A DNA stretch of 64,000 nucleotides from assembly GCF_014196965.1 (NCBI RefSeq), contig NZ_JACIEQ010000005.1:186001-250000 (forward strand), in the 5' to 3' direction. The notes beneath the pieces were generated by a model. That model did not search any database. It was not told the DNA's origin and saw nothing but the letters and a program-made list of their open reading frames with translations. The translations under genes were made by a program, and so were the position numbers. Below, piece after piece: positions 34,573 to 43,385 of this stretch; position 1 is the stretch's first letter, and each line of letters begins with the position of its first letter. This DNA is from Actibacterium naphthalenivorans (GTDB taxonomy: Bacteria; Pseudomonadota; Alphaproteobacteria; Rhodobacterales; Rhodobacteraceae).

Positions 34573-35975
34573 AAGCGCTCTTGCGGGGATACGGGCGCGG
34601 GCTGGTGGCGCTGTTCGTCGCCGCCATTCTGGGCTGGGTGCTGGTGCTGATCGTGCTGCCGCAGCTGACCATGCTGGAGCGCGCCGTCACATCGCCCAAG
34701 CGACAGCTGGACAGTTCCATCGCCGGGGCGCTGGGGCGCGACGCGCGGACCTGTATCAGCGTTCTGGAGACCTATGAGGCAGACGCGGCGGCGGTGGCCC
34801 CGGCCGGCGGCGGCCTTGCGATCCCATCCGCTTCGGGCATGTCGGTGCCGTCGGCGGGCGGGATGGCGGTGCCTTCGGCGGGGGGCGCGGCCGGCGGAGC
34901 GACGCGGCCCTATATCCTTCAGTGCGACAGGGCCACTACACATACCTCGATGGTGCGCGGGGCCGGTGCGCGCGTCTATCTGGACGCGCTTTACGACCTG
35001 CCCCTGCTGTCGGTGGACGACAGCCTGCCGCTGCGCGAACAGATGGCGGCGGCCGGGCAGATCGCCGACCTTGCCGACGCGCTTTACAAGCGGTTGCTGG
35101 AGGAGGAGGCGCGCTCTTCCAACCTGACGCTTTCGAATTTCGGGGCGCTGGCCGGGGCGACGCTGATCCCGCTGTCGCCGGCGCAGCGCGAAATCGAGGC
35201 GCGGCAGCTTTCCAACCGTCTCTTCACGCTTCTGGGGCTGAGGTTCGAGCGCGGGGGCGAGGTCTACAAGCGCCTTGGCCTGATCACCCTGACCCGCACG
35301 CTGAGCTTTGCGATCATGGCCACCGCGCTGGCGTTGGTGATGTGTTACCCGATGGCCTTCAAGGTGGCGCTGGCCACCCCGCCCGAGCGCGCAACCTGGC
35401 TGTTTCTGGGCCTTGTCATCCCCTATGCGATCGTCGAGCTGATGCGGATCTACGCGTGGACCGCGATCATCGACAATCAGGGCCTGCTGAACGCGTTTTT
35501 CGACCTGATCGGGGTGATCGACATGCAGGCGGGCGAGGCCATCCAGTTCAAGCGGATGCCCGGCACGATCTTCGTGGTGATCGTCTATACCTACGTACTG
35601 TTCATGGTGTTCCCGATCTACAACGTGATGTCGACGCTCGACCGCAACCAGATCGAGGCGGCGAAGGATCTGGGCGCGCGACCGTGGCGGGTGCATTGGC
35701 GCGTGATCATCCCCCATTCCAAGCCGGGCATCGCCGTTGGCTGCATCTCGACCTTCATGCTGGCGGCGGGCGCGTTTTCGGTGCCGCGGATCATCAGCCG
35801 GGGCCTGCAGGCGGAATGGTTCAGTCAGACGATCTACAACAAGTTCTTCGAGAGCGAGAATTCCAACGTGGGGGCCGCCTATTCCTTTGCCTATACGCTG
35901 GTCTGTTTCGGATTGGTCGGGCTGTTCATGTGGGCCATGCGCACCCGCCTGAAAGATTTCGCGAGGGTACAATGA
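34569..35975 (+). CDS. ABC transporter permease, PotB-like, with long low-complexity periplasmic loop
   Basis: A 468-residue inner-membrane protein, about 160 residues longer than a usual PotB. After the first membrane segment (about residues 12-38) a periplasmic domain of roughly 190 residues is inserted. It contains three near-repeats of the form x-(I/V)-P-S-A-x-G-G/M between about residues 78 and 100. The canonical permease core follows, with six segments and the loop EAAKDLGARPWRVHWRVIIP. Starts in ATGA overlap with the ATPase gene and ends in ATGA overlap with the PotC-like gene. Confidence 0.9.
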   Translation: MKALLRGYGRGLVALFVAAILGWVLVLIVLPQLTMLERAVTSPKRQLDSSIAGALGRDARTCISVLETYEADAAAVAPAGGGLAIPSASGMSVPSAGGMAVPSAGGAAGGATRPYILQCDRATTHTSMVRGAGARVYLDALYDLPLLSVDDSLPLREQMAAAGQIADLADALYKRLLEEEARSSNLTLSNFGALAGATLIPLSPAQREIEARQLSNRLFTLLGLRFERGGEVYKRLGLITLTRTLSFAIMATALALVMCYPMAFKVALATPPERATWLFLGLVIPYAIVELMRIYAWTAIIDNQGLLNAFFDLIGVIDMQAGEAIQFKRMPGTIFVVIVYTYVLFMVFPIYNVMSTLDRNQIEAAKDLGARPWRVHWRVIIPHSKPGIAVGCISTFMLAAGAFSVPRIISRGLQAEWFSQTIYNKFFESENSNVGAAYSFAYTLVCFGLVGLFMWAMRTRLKDFARVQ

Positions 35976-36802
35976 CCTCTCAACGGCTGCTCAACCTTTA
36001 CACCGGCGCCTTCCTGCTGTTCATGTTCGCGCCGCTGGTGCTGATGATCGTCACCTCGTTCAACGATGTCTCGCCGCCTTCGGTCACCGACTGGCAGGGG
36101 CTGACGGGCAAGTGGTATGCGTTCTTCTGGGCCGATCAGGATCAGCTGCGCGCCGATCCGGTGCTGCGCGCGCTGGACCGTGACCGGTTCGTGGGCTGTT
36201 TCGGCAATTCGCTGAAGGTGGCGGGGGCGGTGGTGCCGCTGGCGCTGCTGCTGGGGCTGGCGGGGGCGGTGTTCCTGACCCGCTGGCGCAGCCGCGCAAA
36301 CGGGTTTCTGTGGTGGGTGCTGCTTTCGCCGATGCTGGCGCCGGGCATCGTGCTGGGCCTGTCGGCGCTGGTATTCTGGAGCCGGCTGGGCGTGGATGCG
36401 GGCCTTTTTACCATCGTCATGGCGCAGCTGACGTTTGTGGCAGGGTTTCCGATGCTGATCCTGATGGCGCGCCTGCAGCGCCAGCCGGTGGAGATGGAAG
36501 AGGCCGCGCTTGATCTGGGCGCCACCCCGTTTCGCGTATTCACCCGCATCACCTTGCCCTATCTGTTGCCGGCGCTGGCCTCGGCCGCCGTCATCTCGTT
36601 TCTGGCGTCGATGGAGAATTACAACACCACCATGTTCGCCAAGGGCGGCGCCTGCACCTTCGCGACGGAGATTGGCGCCATGTCGCGCAACGCCAACGGC
36701 CATCCGCCGGTGATCAACGCGGTGGGAACGGTCATCATCGTGCTGACGGTCTCGGCGACATTGGCGCATACCTTCCTTCTCAGGAAGGACACGCGCGGCT
36801 AA
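35972..36802 (+). CDS. ABC transporter permease, PotC-like (second operon)
   Basis: A 276-residue inner-membrane protein with about six membrane segments and the loop EEAALDLGATPFRVFTRITLP near residue 170. Its ATG overlaps the stop of the PotB-like gene (ATGA at 35972). It completes the second polyamine-type importer. A separate hypothetical gene starts 10 bases after its stop. Confidence 0.92.
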   Translation: MTSQRLLNLYTGAFLLFMFAPLVLMIVTSFNDVSPPSVTDWQGLTGKWYAFFWADQDQLRADPVLRALDRDRFVGCFGNSLKVAGAVVPLALLLGLAGAVFLTRWRSRANGFLWWVLLSPMLAPGIVLGLSALVFWSRLGVDAGLFTIVMAQLTFVAGFPMLILMARLQRQPVEMEEAALDLGATPFRVFTRITLPYLLPALASAAVISFLASMENYNTTMFAKGGACTFATEIGAMSRNANGHPPVINAVGTVIIVLTVSATLAHTFLLRKDTRG

Positions 36803-36812
36803 TGTCGCCCGC

Positions 36813-37508
36813 ATGAAGATCATCGCCCGCTGTCACCCGCAGCTCGAACCGCTGCTGCCCCGGCCCGTGCCCGCGGCTCAGGCCCTGCCCGGCTGGCTGC
36901 GCGCCATGCCAGGACAGGTCGAGGCCGAAACGCTGGGCGGCGCGCCGATCCGGACGCTGAAACACTGCCCCCCCTTCATCGACGCGCTGTCGCTGGGGCT
37001 GATGATTCCGCTGGCGACCGATCTGCACGTGAAGGACGGCGAGATCAGTTGGGACTGGGACCCGCCGATCATTCCCGACGCGCCGCTTACCCGCGCGCCG
37101 ATCGGGTTGCACGCGCCCGAGCAGGCCAGCGGGATGCCTGTCAATCTGGATGCCCGGATGGTCATCAAGTTCACCAACTTCTGGACGCTGGAGGCGCCGG
37201 CGGGCTGGTCTCTTTTGTTCACCCATCCGCTGAACCGGGCCGATCTGCCGTTCCAGACCCTGTCGGGCGTGGTGGATTGCGATCTGTTCGGCCTTGGCTA
37301 CGTGCATTTCCCCGCGCTCTGGACCGATACGAAGTTCGAGGGCACACTGCCCGCCGGAACGCCGGTGGCACAGGTCATCCCGGTGCCGCGTGAGGCGGTG
37401 GGCTGTGAAACAACTGCCCTGAATTCGGGCGAAGTTACCCAGAGCCGTGAGATTCAGGAGGCGTTGCAGGCGGAAACCGGCGTCTACCGCCGCCGCTTCC
37501 GGCATTGA
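36813..37508 (+). CDS. Hypothetical protein, 231 residues
   Basis: A soluble protein of 231 residues without signal peptide. It starts MKIIARCHPQLEPLLPRPVPA and has several conserved-looking blocks: CPPFIDALSLGLMIPLATD near residue 50, WDPPIIPDAPLTRAPIGLH, and VIKFTNFWTLEAPAGWSLLFTHP. I do not recognise the family with confidence. Tryptophan- and proline-rich segments suggest a compact beta-rich domain. It lies ten bases after the importer operon and may be transcribed with it, but nothing shows a functional link. Confidence 0.75.
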   Translation: MKIIARCHPQLEPLLPRPVPAAQALPGWLRAMPGQVEAETLGGAPIRTLKHCPPFIDALSLGLMIPLATDLHVKDGEISWDWDPPIIPDAPLTRAPIGLHAPEQASGMPVNLDARMVIKFTNFWTLEAPAGWSLLFTHPLNRADLPFQTLSGVVDCDLFGLGYVHFPALWTDTKFEGTLPAGTPVAQVIPVPREAVGCETTALNSGEVTQSREIQEALQAETGVYRRRFRH

Positions 37509-37559
37509 GGCTTTACAGCCTCCACCCCTTTGTAACAGTTTTGTGGCAAAAGGGGGCAT

Positions 37560-37853
37560 ATGATCCGGGCAGCTTTCATATCACTGGTCATTGCCGCGGG
37601 CCCGGTCTGGGCCGGGGCAGCGGATCCGCTGGCGCAGCGCCGCGCGCAATGCGTGGGATGGATGATGACGGCCTATCCTTCGGGGCTGGAAGAGGTGGCC
37701 TGCACCAATGAATTCGGCCTGCCCTCACCGTTTCTGTTCAAATGCGCCAGCGCGCAACGCAACGGATTCGCCGACACGACCCAGCAACGCGCCTGTCAGG
37801 TCTTCTTTGCCCGCGCATCGCAGGCGGCGGGCGACGGATATGTGCAGAATTAG
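37560..37853 (+). CDS. Small secreted protein, unknown function
   Basis: 97 residues with a Sec signal peptide (cleavage after VWA near residue 18). The mature part is about 79 residues and has four cysteines, so two disulphides are possible in the periplasm. A GGGGG-type ribosome-binding site (AGGGGG) is six to seven bases upstream of ATG 37560. I recognise no family. Downstream the TPR gene converges on it. Confidence 0.65.
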   Translation: MIRAAFISLVIAAGPVWAGAADPLAQRRAQCVGWMMTAYPSGLEEVACTNEFGLPSPFLFKCASAQRNGFADTTQQRACQVFFARASQAAGDGYVQN

Positions 37854-37913
37854 GGCGGGCGCCGCACGCCCCTCCGGTCGCCTTTCGCGAAAAACCGCTT
37901 TGGGAATCGCCGG

Positions 37914-38489
37914 TTACAGTTTCGGAAAGCGCAGCGGCACCGCGCCCTTCGCCACCCGCGTCAGCGCCTTCATCGCCTGCGGCCGCAGCGCCGGATCCGA
38001 TAAAAGCGCGGCACGGGCAGCGCCTGTATCCTCGCCCAGTTCCGCCGTCACGCGATAGAGCGCCACCCGTGCTTCCGCATCATCGCCCAGATGCAGCCAG
38101 GCCGTGCGCGCCTGCGCCCATTGCCCGCGCCGCAGCCGCACGCGGCCCAGATTGCGCCAGGCGTCGATGTCTTGCGGGACCAGCCGCGCGGCCCTGGCGA
38201 AGGCCTGTTCCGCCAGCACCAGATCCTCCGCTGCGACCGCCCAGCGCCCCAGCTCGAACCAGGCATTGGCATAGCCGGGCTCGACCGCCACCGCCCGGCG
38301 ATACCACGCCCCCGATTGCGGGGCTTTTCCGCCCGCCTCCAGCACCTTGCCAAGGTTGTAGAATACCTGCGCCGGCGCGCGCCGATCCTTCGCCGCGCGG
38401 CGCAAGAGACGCTCCGCCCCGGCCCAATCCTCGGCCTGCAAGAGCGCGGGAAGGCTGCTGACATCCACCATGGCCGGTTTATCAGTCAT
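37914..38489 (-). CDS. Tetratricopeptide repeat protein
   Basis: A 191-residue soluble protein with three to four TPR units between residues about 20 and 140 (for example PAQVFYNLGKVLEAGGKAPQ, YANAWFELGRWAVAAEDLVL, DIDAWRNLGRVRLRRGQWAQ). Such repeats mediate protein contacts. The ATG at 38489 is chosen; a longer frame to 38540 has no good ribosome-binding site. It is divergent from the PHP gene at 38572 with an 82-base gap. Confidence 0.85.
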   Translation of the reverse strand: MTDKPAMVDVSSLPALLQAEDWAGAERLLRRAAKDRRAPAQVFYNLGKVLEAGGKAPQSGAWYRRAVAVEPGYANAWFELGRWAVAAEDLVLAEQAFARAARLVPQDIDAWRNLGRVRLRRGQWAQARTAWLHLGDDAEARVALYRVTAELGEDTGAARAALLSDPALRPQAMKALTRVAKGAVPLRFPKL

Positions 38490-38571
38490 CCGCGCCGCAG
38501 TTTGCAAGCCTGTCACAAACTCTTCACGGATCGCCCCCAAAAGCGAAGGCGCATGTCAGAAGGGACACCCG

Positions 38572-39495
38572 ATGCCGACCAGCTTTTTCACCGCCCCCGG
38601 CCCGTTTTACCGCGGCAATCTGCACACCCATTCGAACCGCTCCGACGGTGTGCTGACACCAGAGGAGGTGTGCCGCCGCTATCGCGCGGAAGGCTATGAT
38701 TTCATCGCGCTGACCGATCATTTCATCGGCATGTATGACTATCCCGTAACCGACACCACCGGCTTTCGCGCAGACGGGTTCACCACCATCCTGGGGGCCG
38801 AAGTGCATTCCGGCGCGATGCAGAACGGCGAACTCTGGCATATTGTGGCCGTCGGCCTGCCCGCGGATTTCGCGCCTGGCAACGCGCCGCATTTCCTGCC
38901 TGTCGAGGGGCAGGAAACCGGCCCCGAGATCGCCCGCCGCTGTGCCGAGGCCGGGGCCTATGTCGCCGTCGCCCATCCGCAATGGTCGGGCCTGACGCTG
39001 GAAGACGCGCGCAGCATCGACGCAGCCCATGCCGTCGAGGTGTACAACCACGGCTGCGCCATCGGCTGCGATCGCCCGGACGGGTTCCACACGCTGGACC
39101 TGTTGCTTTCGGAAGGGCGCGCGCTGAACCTGATCGCCACCGACGATGCGCATTTTTCCGAGCCCGATCATTTCGGCGGTTGGGTCATGGTCAAGGCAGA
39201 GGCGAACGAGCCCGATGCCTTGGTGGCCGCGCTGAAGGACGGCGCCTTTTATTCCTCGCAAGGCCCCGAGATTCGCGACATCCGCCTGACCGGCACCGCA
39301 GTCGAGGTCGACTGCTCCGCCGCGACGGCGGTGATCGTGCAGGGCCAGGGCTCTGCCGCGACGGCGATCCACGGAAGTTCGATGACAAGCGCGTCGGTCC
39401 CGCTGGACCGGTTCGCGCGCTCGCCCTGGATCCGTGTCACCGTGGCGGACCGGGCAGGCAAGCGCGCCTGGTCGAACCCGATCTGGCTGGACTGA
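38572..39495 (+). CDS. PHP domain-containing metal-dependent phosphoesterase-like protein
   Basis: A 307-residue cytosolic protein. PHP motifs are visible: NLHTHSNRSDGVLTPEEV near residue 16, IALTDH near 46, then EVHSG, AVAHPQWSG and NLIATDDAHF. These supply His/Asp ligands for a trinuclear metal site. The C-terminus (from about 235) is beta-rich. Likely a phosphoesterase, substrate unknown. The start at 38572 has AAGGG about seven bases upstream. Confidence 0.87.
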   Translation: MPTSFFTAPGPFYRGNLHTHSNRSDGVLTPEEVCRRYRAEGYDFIALTDHFIGMYDYPVTDTTGFRADGFTTILGAEVHSGAMQNGELWHIVAVGLPADFAPGNAPHFLPVEGQETGPEIARRCAEAGAYVAVAHPQWSGLTLEDARSIDAAHAVEVYNHGCAIGCDRPDGFHTLDLLLSEGRALNLIATDDAHFSEPDHFGGWVMVKAEANEPDALVAALKDGAFYSSQGPEIRDIRLTGTAVEVDCSAATAVIVQGQGSAATAIHGSSMTSASVPLDRFARSPWIRVTVADRAGKRAWSNPIWLD

Positions 39496-39499
39496 CCGC

Positions 39500-39883
39500 C
39501 TATTCGGGCAGGGGCAGCATCCGGCCAAGCCTGCGCCCGGCCAGGATATGCACATGCAGATGCGGCACTTCCTGCAGGCCATTGTCGCCGGCGTTGGAGA
39601 TCAGACGGAACCCGGCGCCGCCTTCGCCAGGCTGCACGCCCAGCATCCGGCACACCTCGCCCACCGCGCGGGTGAAATCGACGATCTCTGCCTCCGAGGC
39701 TTCCAGCGCGAAATCGTCATAGCAGACATAGGCGCCCTTGGGGATGACCAGCACATGATGCGGGGCCTGCGGCGCGATGTCGTGGAAGGCCAGGCTGTGC
39801 TCGGTTTCCAGCACGGTCTTGTTGGGGATCTCGCCCCGCAGGATTTTGGCGAAGATGTTCTGCGGATCATAAGTTTTGGCCAT
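39500..39883 (-). CDS. HIT family nucleotide-binding protein (Hint-like)
   Basis: A 127-residue protein. The histidine-triad active site HLHVHILAGR is near the C-terminus, and the N-terminus reads DPQNIFAKILRGEIPNKTV, the classic bacterial HIT/HinT opening. It probably hydrolyses purine nucleotide phosphoramidates in the cytosol. The ATG at 39883 is taken; an upstream TTG frame start is not used. It follows the glycosyltransferase gene by eight bases, so the two are probably co-transcribed. Confidence 0.93.
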   Translation of the reverse strand: MAKTYDPQNIFAKILRGEIPNKTVLETEHSLAFHDIAPQAPHHVLVIPKGAYVCYDDFALEASEAEIVDFTRAVGEVCRMLGVQPGEGGAGFRLISNAGDNGLQEVPHLHVHILAGRRLGRMLPLPE

Positions 39884-39891
39884 GGGTGTCC

Positions 39892-41469
39892 TCAATCGAC
39901 GTAAAGATATTCGGTCGCGGCGATCTCGCGCGCCTGTTCGGGGGGGATGCTCAGAAAGGCCGACAGCGGCTCTGCATTCTCATCGGCACTCGCCTCTTCA
40001 CGGATGCGATAGAAATGGGGGAAATCTGCATCGCGGATGCGATCACTTTCGAACACCACATCATAGCGGATGGTGGGCAGCAAACGGTCGATCGTTTCTT
40101 GCGGCGTCCGCTCGCCCGCCAGCCCCACGCGCTTGGCGTGGCCCAGCAGATATTCGTCGGAGAATGTCGTCTGGATCTCCAGCAGCCGGGTGGTGCAGCG
40201 ATCGGAAAAGAAATCCTGCATCAGGTCCAGATTGGACGGGTCCATGCAGATCATCAGCCGGTCGGTCTCGTAATAGTCGAACAGCATCCGCATCAGCGCG
40301 CGCCGGTGCCGCGTGCGTTTTTCCAGCGTCGACTGGATGCCGCCCAGATCGGGCAGCGCCGTGTCTTCCTCGTTGAACAGGTATTCGATGGCGGGCAGGT
40401 TGGTCACCTGACGGGCGCGTTCCAGCAGGCGCTTGGCCACATGCCATTTCTTGCAGGTCACGATCATCAACTCGCGCTCGCGCCCCAGGCTCGATTCGGT
40501 TTCCCAGAAACGCGGCGCGAACCGGCGCCCGACGCGGCCGCGCCCGGTGAGGAACTTGAACAGGCTGGCGCCCTCGTTCGAGATCCGGAACTCCATCCCC
40601 TGGCTGGCATAGACCGCGCCCAGCCGCCGCTTCAGCTCTTTGGCCTCGGGCGAAATCTTGCGCGCGAACAGGAAATCCTGGCTCAGCAGCATGTCGTAGT
40701 GATCGTTGTAAAAGGTGATCGGCATTCCATAGTCCGAGAACATCAGAAAGGTCGGCGTCCGGGTCTCGATCTCTTCTTCGGGCACCAGATGGCGCACGAG
40801 GGTCTGAAAGAACGTCTCGTCCGGGATCCAGGTCGTGCGGAAGAACCACAGCACATCGCGCCGCTGGCGGCAGAACTCCAGCACCGCCTCGATCGTGCGG
40901 CGCCGCAGACACCACCACTGGCTGCCGATCATGATCTGCAGATCGGACGGGATGCGCCGCGTTAGCCCCAGCCGTTTTTGCAAGTTGTACGACCCGTAGA
41001 ACAGCCGCTTGTGCTTTCTTTCGTTGAAGAAATGGCGATAGATCAACCGCTCGCGCTTCATTCCGGTCTTGATCCAGTCGGACGCCAGGAAATCGAAGCT
41101 TTCGATCAGATCGACATCGCGATCATCGAGAAAGCGGTGCATGTATTCGGCGGATTTGATCGGCATGCAATCGCCCGACAGCATGTAGAAATGCGTGGCG
41201 CGGGGAAACGCTTCTTCCGCGGCCTCGACCGCATGCAGGGTGGCCTGCACCAATGACCATTCGCCCCAACCGCATCTGATGCGCTTTTTCGCGAAGACGA
41301 CATTGGGATTGTCTTTCAGCGCCTCGGAAATCGCCTCGAAATGCTCTTTCCTCGCGCGGGCGTCGAAATGGATCGACATGAAATCGCCCGCCGCAGTCAA
41401 CCGCTCGGCCTGTTGAACGATCGCGTCAGGATCCTTGTGACACAGCAGAATATACGCGATTTTAGCCAT
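39892..41469 (-). CDS. Core-2/I-branching type glycosyltransferase with C-terminal extension (DUF5928-like)
   Basis: A 525-residue protein. The N-terminal domain (about 1-260) resembles beta-1,6-N-acetylglucosaminyltransferase (Branch) enzymes: IAYILLCHKDPDAIVQQ, YMLSGDCMPIKSAEYMHRFLDD and TWIPDETFFQTLVRHL. The C-terminal part (about 270-525) has the character of a domain found fused to such enzymes in Rhodobacteraceae, possibly DUF5928. Probably builds cell-surface polysaccharide. Divergent from the sulfotransferase gene at 41609 by 139 bases. Confidence 0.88.
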   Translation of the reverse strand: MAKIAYILLCHKDPDAIVQQAERLTAAGDFMSIHFDARARKEHFEAISEALKDNPNVVFAKKRIRCGWGEWSLVQATLHAVEAAEEAFPRATHFYMLSGDCMPIKSAEYMHRFLDDRDVDLIESFDFLASDWIKTGMKRERLIYRHFFNERKHKRLFYGSYNLQKRLGLTRRIPSDLQIMIGSQWWCLRRRTIEAVLEFCRQRRDVLWFFRTTWIPDETFFQTLVRHLVPEEEIETRTPTFLMFSDYGMPITFYNDHYDMLLSQDFLFARKISPEAKELKRRLGAVYASQGMEFRISNEGASLFKFLTGRGRVGRRFAPRFWETESSLGRERELMIVTCKKWHVAKRLLERARQVTNLPAIEYLFNEEDTALPDLGGIQSTLEKRTRHRRALMRMLFDYYETDRLMICMDPSNLDLMQDFFSDRCTTRLLEIQTTFSDEYLLGHAKRVGLAGERTPQETIDRLLPTIRYDVVFESDRIRDADFPHFYRIREEASADENAEPLSAFLSIPPEQAREIAATEYLYVD

Positions 41470-41608
41470 TAGCGGGTCAGTATCTCGTGCATGCGGGCCA
41501 GTCTTTACGTTGATAGCGTGAAGGGACGTTGAATAAACAGCATTTCTTTGCTTTTTTGTAGGTCGAGAAAGCCGGGCACCAAAGCAACCGGCATGGAGGC
41601 AAGGGCGA

Positions 41609-42412
41609 ATGGGGTTTCCGGGCACATGGATGACGGAAAGTGAAAGCGTGGTTTACCGGGTCGTGCCGAAATGCGCCTGCTCGACCATCGGCCAGATCAT
41701 GTACTATTCCGACCATGGCGCGTTTTTCGACGGCGATATCCATGATGCAACCAAGGGGATGCATAAATGGGCGCTGGAAGACAGCCACAAGCTGATCGAG
41801 CGCAATGTGAAGGGGCATAAATCCTATGCCTTCACCTGCGTCCGCAACCCCTATACCCGCATCCTGTCGTCCTTCTTCGACAAGATCTGCGGCATTCAGC
41901 GCAACGGCAAGCGCTATCGCGGCAATCTCGTGCCGCTGCTGACCCAGAAATACGGGATCGAGGTGGAGGGCGACTTCGACCAGATCGCATCGTTCCGCCG
42001 GTTCCTGCTGTTCGCGCGCGACACCATCCGCTGGCGCCGCCCGATGGAGCCGGACATCCACTGGTCGGCGATGTCGGGGCATGTCTCAACCTTCATCGTG
42101 AACGGCGGGCGCTACGACAACATCTTCTTCACCGAGAAATTCAACGAAGGGATGCAGTCGGTTCTGGATGCCATCGAAACCGCGCATACCGTCGATCTGG
42201 CCACGATCCCGCGCTTCAACGAATCCGAAGGCCACGGCCCGAAACGCGCCCATCCGGTGGCGGATTACTTCGATGACCTGTCGATGCATCTGGTCTATGA
42301 AATCTACAAGCGCGACTTCACCCTCTTCAAATACGATTTCGAAAACCCCGGCAACAAGATGCCCCTGGGCGAGGTCGATCTGGACGAGGTCCACGCCAAG
42401 CTGGGCGACTGA
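41609..42412 (+). CDS. Sulfotransferase family 2 protein
   Basis: A 267-residue protein. The PAPS-binding 5'-phosphosulphate loop VPKCACSTIGQ is near residue 19 and the 3'-phosphate-binding block CVRNPYTRILSSFFDK near 77, with the rest of the fold typical of the Sulfotransfer_2 family. It would transfer sulphate from PAPS to a carbohydrate. The divergent glycosyltransferase suggests a sulphated surface polysaccharide as substrate (inference). AAGGG and GGAGG lie upstream of ATG 41609; the second ATG at 41630 is an alternative. Confidence 0.87.
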   Translation: MGFPGTWMTESESVVYRVVPKCACSTIGQIMYYSDHGAFFDGDIHDATKGMHKWALEDSHKLIERNVKGHKSYAFTCVRNPYTRILSSFFDKICGIQRNGKRYRGNLVPLLTQKYGIEVEGDFDQIASFRRFLLFARDTIRWRRPMEPDIHWSAMSGHVSTFIVNGGRYDNIFFTEKFNEGMQSVLDAIETAHTVDLATIPRFNESEGHGPKRAHPVADYFDDLSMHLVYEIYKRDFTLFKYDFENPGNKMPLGEVDLDEVHAKLGD

Positions 42413-42422
42413 CGTTTTGTGA

Positions 42423-42446
42423 AGGTTTCATGAAACCTCGCTTTTC
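42423..42446 (+). terminator. Palindromic hairpin after the sulfotransferase gene
   Basis: AGGTTTCATGAAACCT (42423-42438) is a perfect 16-base palindrome starting 10 bases after the stop codon. It is followed by CGCTTTTC. It looks like a rho-independent terminator with a short U-run; a regulatory site (for example for the pstB-like gene downstream) is also possible. Confidence 0.5.
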
Positions 42447-42517
42447 TTGATCTGGATCGAATTGCCCGGTCACGGATCAGGCGACATTGGCGGCGAACCT
42501 CCAGAGGGACTCGCGCG

Positions 42518-43333
42518 ATGCAAGGTCACGAAGAACTTCCCAAAAGCATCTATCACCCGTCCGGGCGCAACACCGACCCGATCATGGAAATTCTCGACCT
42601 GAGCCTGTGGTACGGAGAGAAACAGGCGCTGTTCGACGTGAACTTCGATCTCTACCCGTCCGAGATCCTCGCTTTCATCGGCCCGTCCGGCTGCGGCAAG
42701 TCCACCGCACTGAAGGCGCTGAACCGGATGCACGACCTGACGCGGGATGTCCGGATCGAAGGGCGCATCCTGATGGACGGGCACGATATCTATGCCCCCG
42801 ACATCGACCCGCCGCTGCACCGCAAAAGATTCGGCTGGGTCGCGCAGAAACCCAACCCGTTCACCACATCGGTCTATGACAACGTGGCCTATGGCGCGCG
42901 CATCCACGGGCTGACCCGCACCCGGGCCGATCTCGATGAACATGTGGAAACCTGCCTGCGCCGCGCCGACCTGTGGGAAGAGGTGAAGGATCACCTGCAC
43001 TCGCAGGCCGGCACCGCGCTATCGGGCGGCCAGCAACAACGGCTGTGTATCGCCCGCGCACTCGCAACCGAACCCGAAGTGCTGCTGATGGACGAGCCGA
43101 CCGGCTCCATCGATCCGATCGCGACGGCGCGGGTCGAGGAGTTGATGCTCGACCTGAAGAAAGATCATTCGGTGGTCGTGGTGACCCATTCGATGATGGA
43201 GGCGCGGCGAGTGTCCGACAGGGTGGCCTATTTCCACCTTGGCCACCTTTTGGAACTCGGCCCCACGATGCAGATCTTCGAACATGCCGAAACCCGGCAG
43301 GCATCGGAATTCATCCGCGGAAAATTTGGCTGA
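42518..43333 (+). CDS. pstB: Phosphate ABC transporter ATP-binding protein, PstB-like (lone)
   Basis: A 271-residue cytoplasmic ATPase with PstB features: Walker A GPSGCGKST followed directly by ALKALNRMHDL, the PNPF block in QKPNPFTTSVYDNVAYG, signature LSGGQQQRLCIARAL and Walker B VLLMDEPTGSIDPIA. PstB energises high-affinity phosphate uptake. No pstS, pstC, pstA or phoU is near it; the gene stands alone between the sulfotransferase and a convergent kinase. It could be a second PstB or belong to a related anion importer located elsewhere. Confidence 0.85.
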   Translation: MQGHEELPKSIYHPSGRNTDPIMEILDLSLWYGEKQALFDVNFDLYPSEILAFIGPSGCGKSTALKALNRMHDLTRDVRIEGRILMDGHDIYAPDIDPPLHRKRFGWVAQKPNPFTTSVYDNVAYGARIHGLTRTRADLDEHVETCLRRADLWEEVKDHLHSQAGTALSGGQQQRLCIARALATEPEVLLMDEPTGSIDPIATARVEELMLDLKKDHSVVVVTHSMMEARRVSDRVAYFHLGHLLELGPTMQIFEHAETRQASEFIRGKFG

Positions 43334-43337
43334 GCGC

Positions 43338-43356
43338 AGGGGGCTGTCTGCCCCCT
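43338..43356 (+). terminator. Hairpin directly after pstB-like gene
   Basis: AGGGGGC / GCCCCCT stem with a five-base loop (TGTCT), four bases after the stop codon and followed by CTT. Probably a weak terminator or 3' stabiliser. Confidence 0.5.
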
Positions 43357-43357
43357 C

Positions 43358-43382
43358 TTGCCCCGGAACAAGTCCGGGGCAA
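43358..43382. repeat. Ten-base-arm palindromic intergenic repeat
   Basis: A perfect stem TTGCCCCGGA / TCCGGGGCAA with loop ACAAG. Sequences of this CCCCGGAACAAGTCCGGGG type recur between genes in many Rhodobacteraceae, and I take it as one such REP-like element. It stands just before dispersed motif copy B. Confidence 0.55.
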
Positions 43383-43385
43383 TTC

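Noticed and set aside
42423-42438. Pho box before the PstB-like gene
   Set aside because: The sequence is a perfect palindrome followed by a T-rich run, closer to a terminator of the sulfotransferase gene than to direct-repeat Pho boxes.
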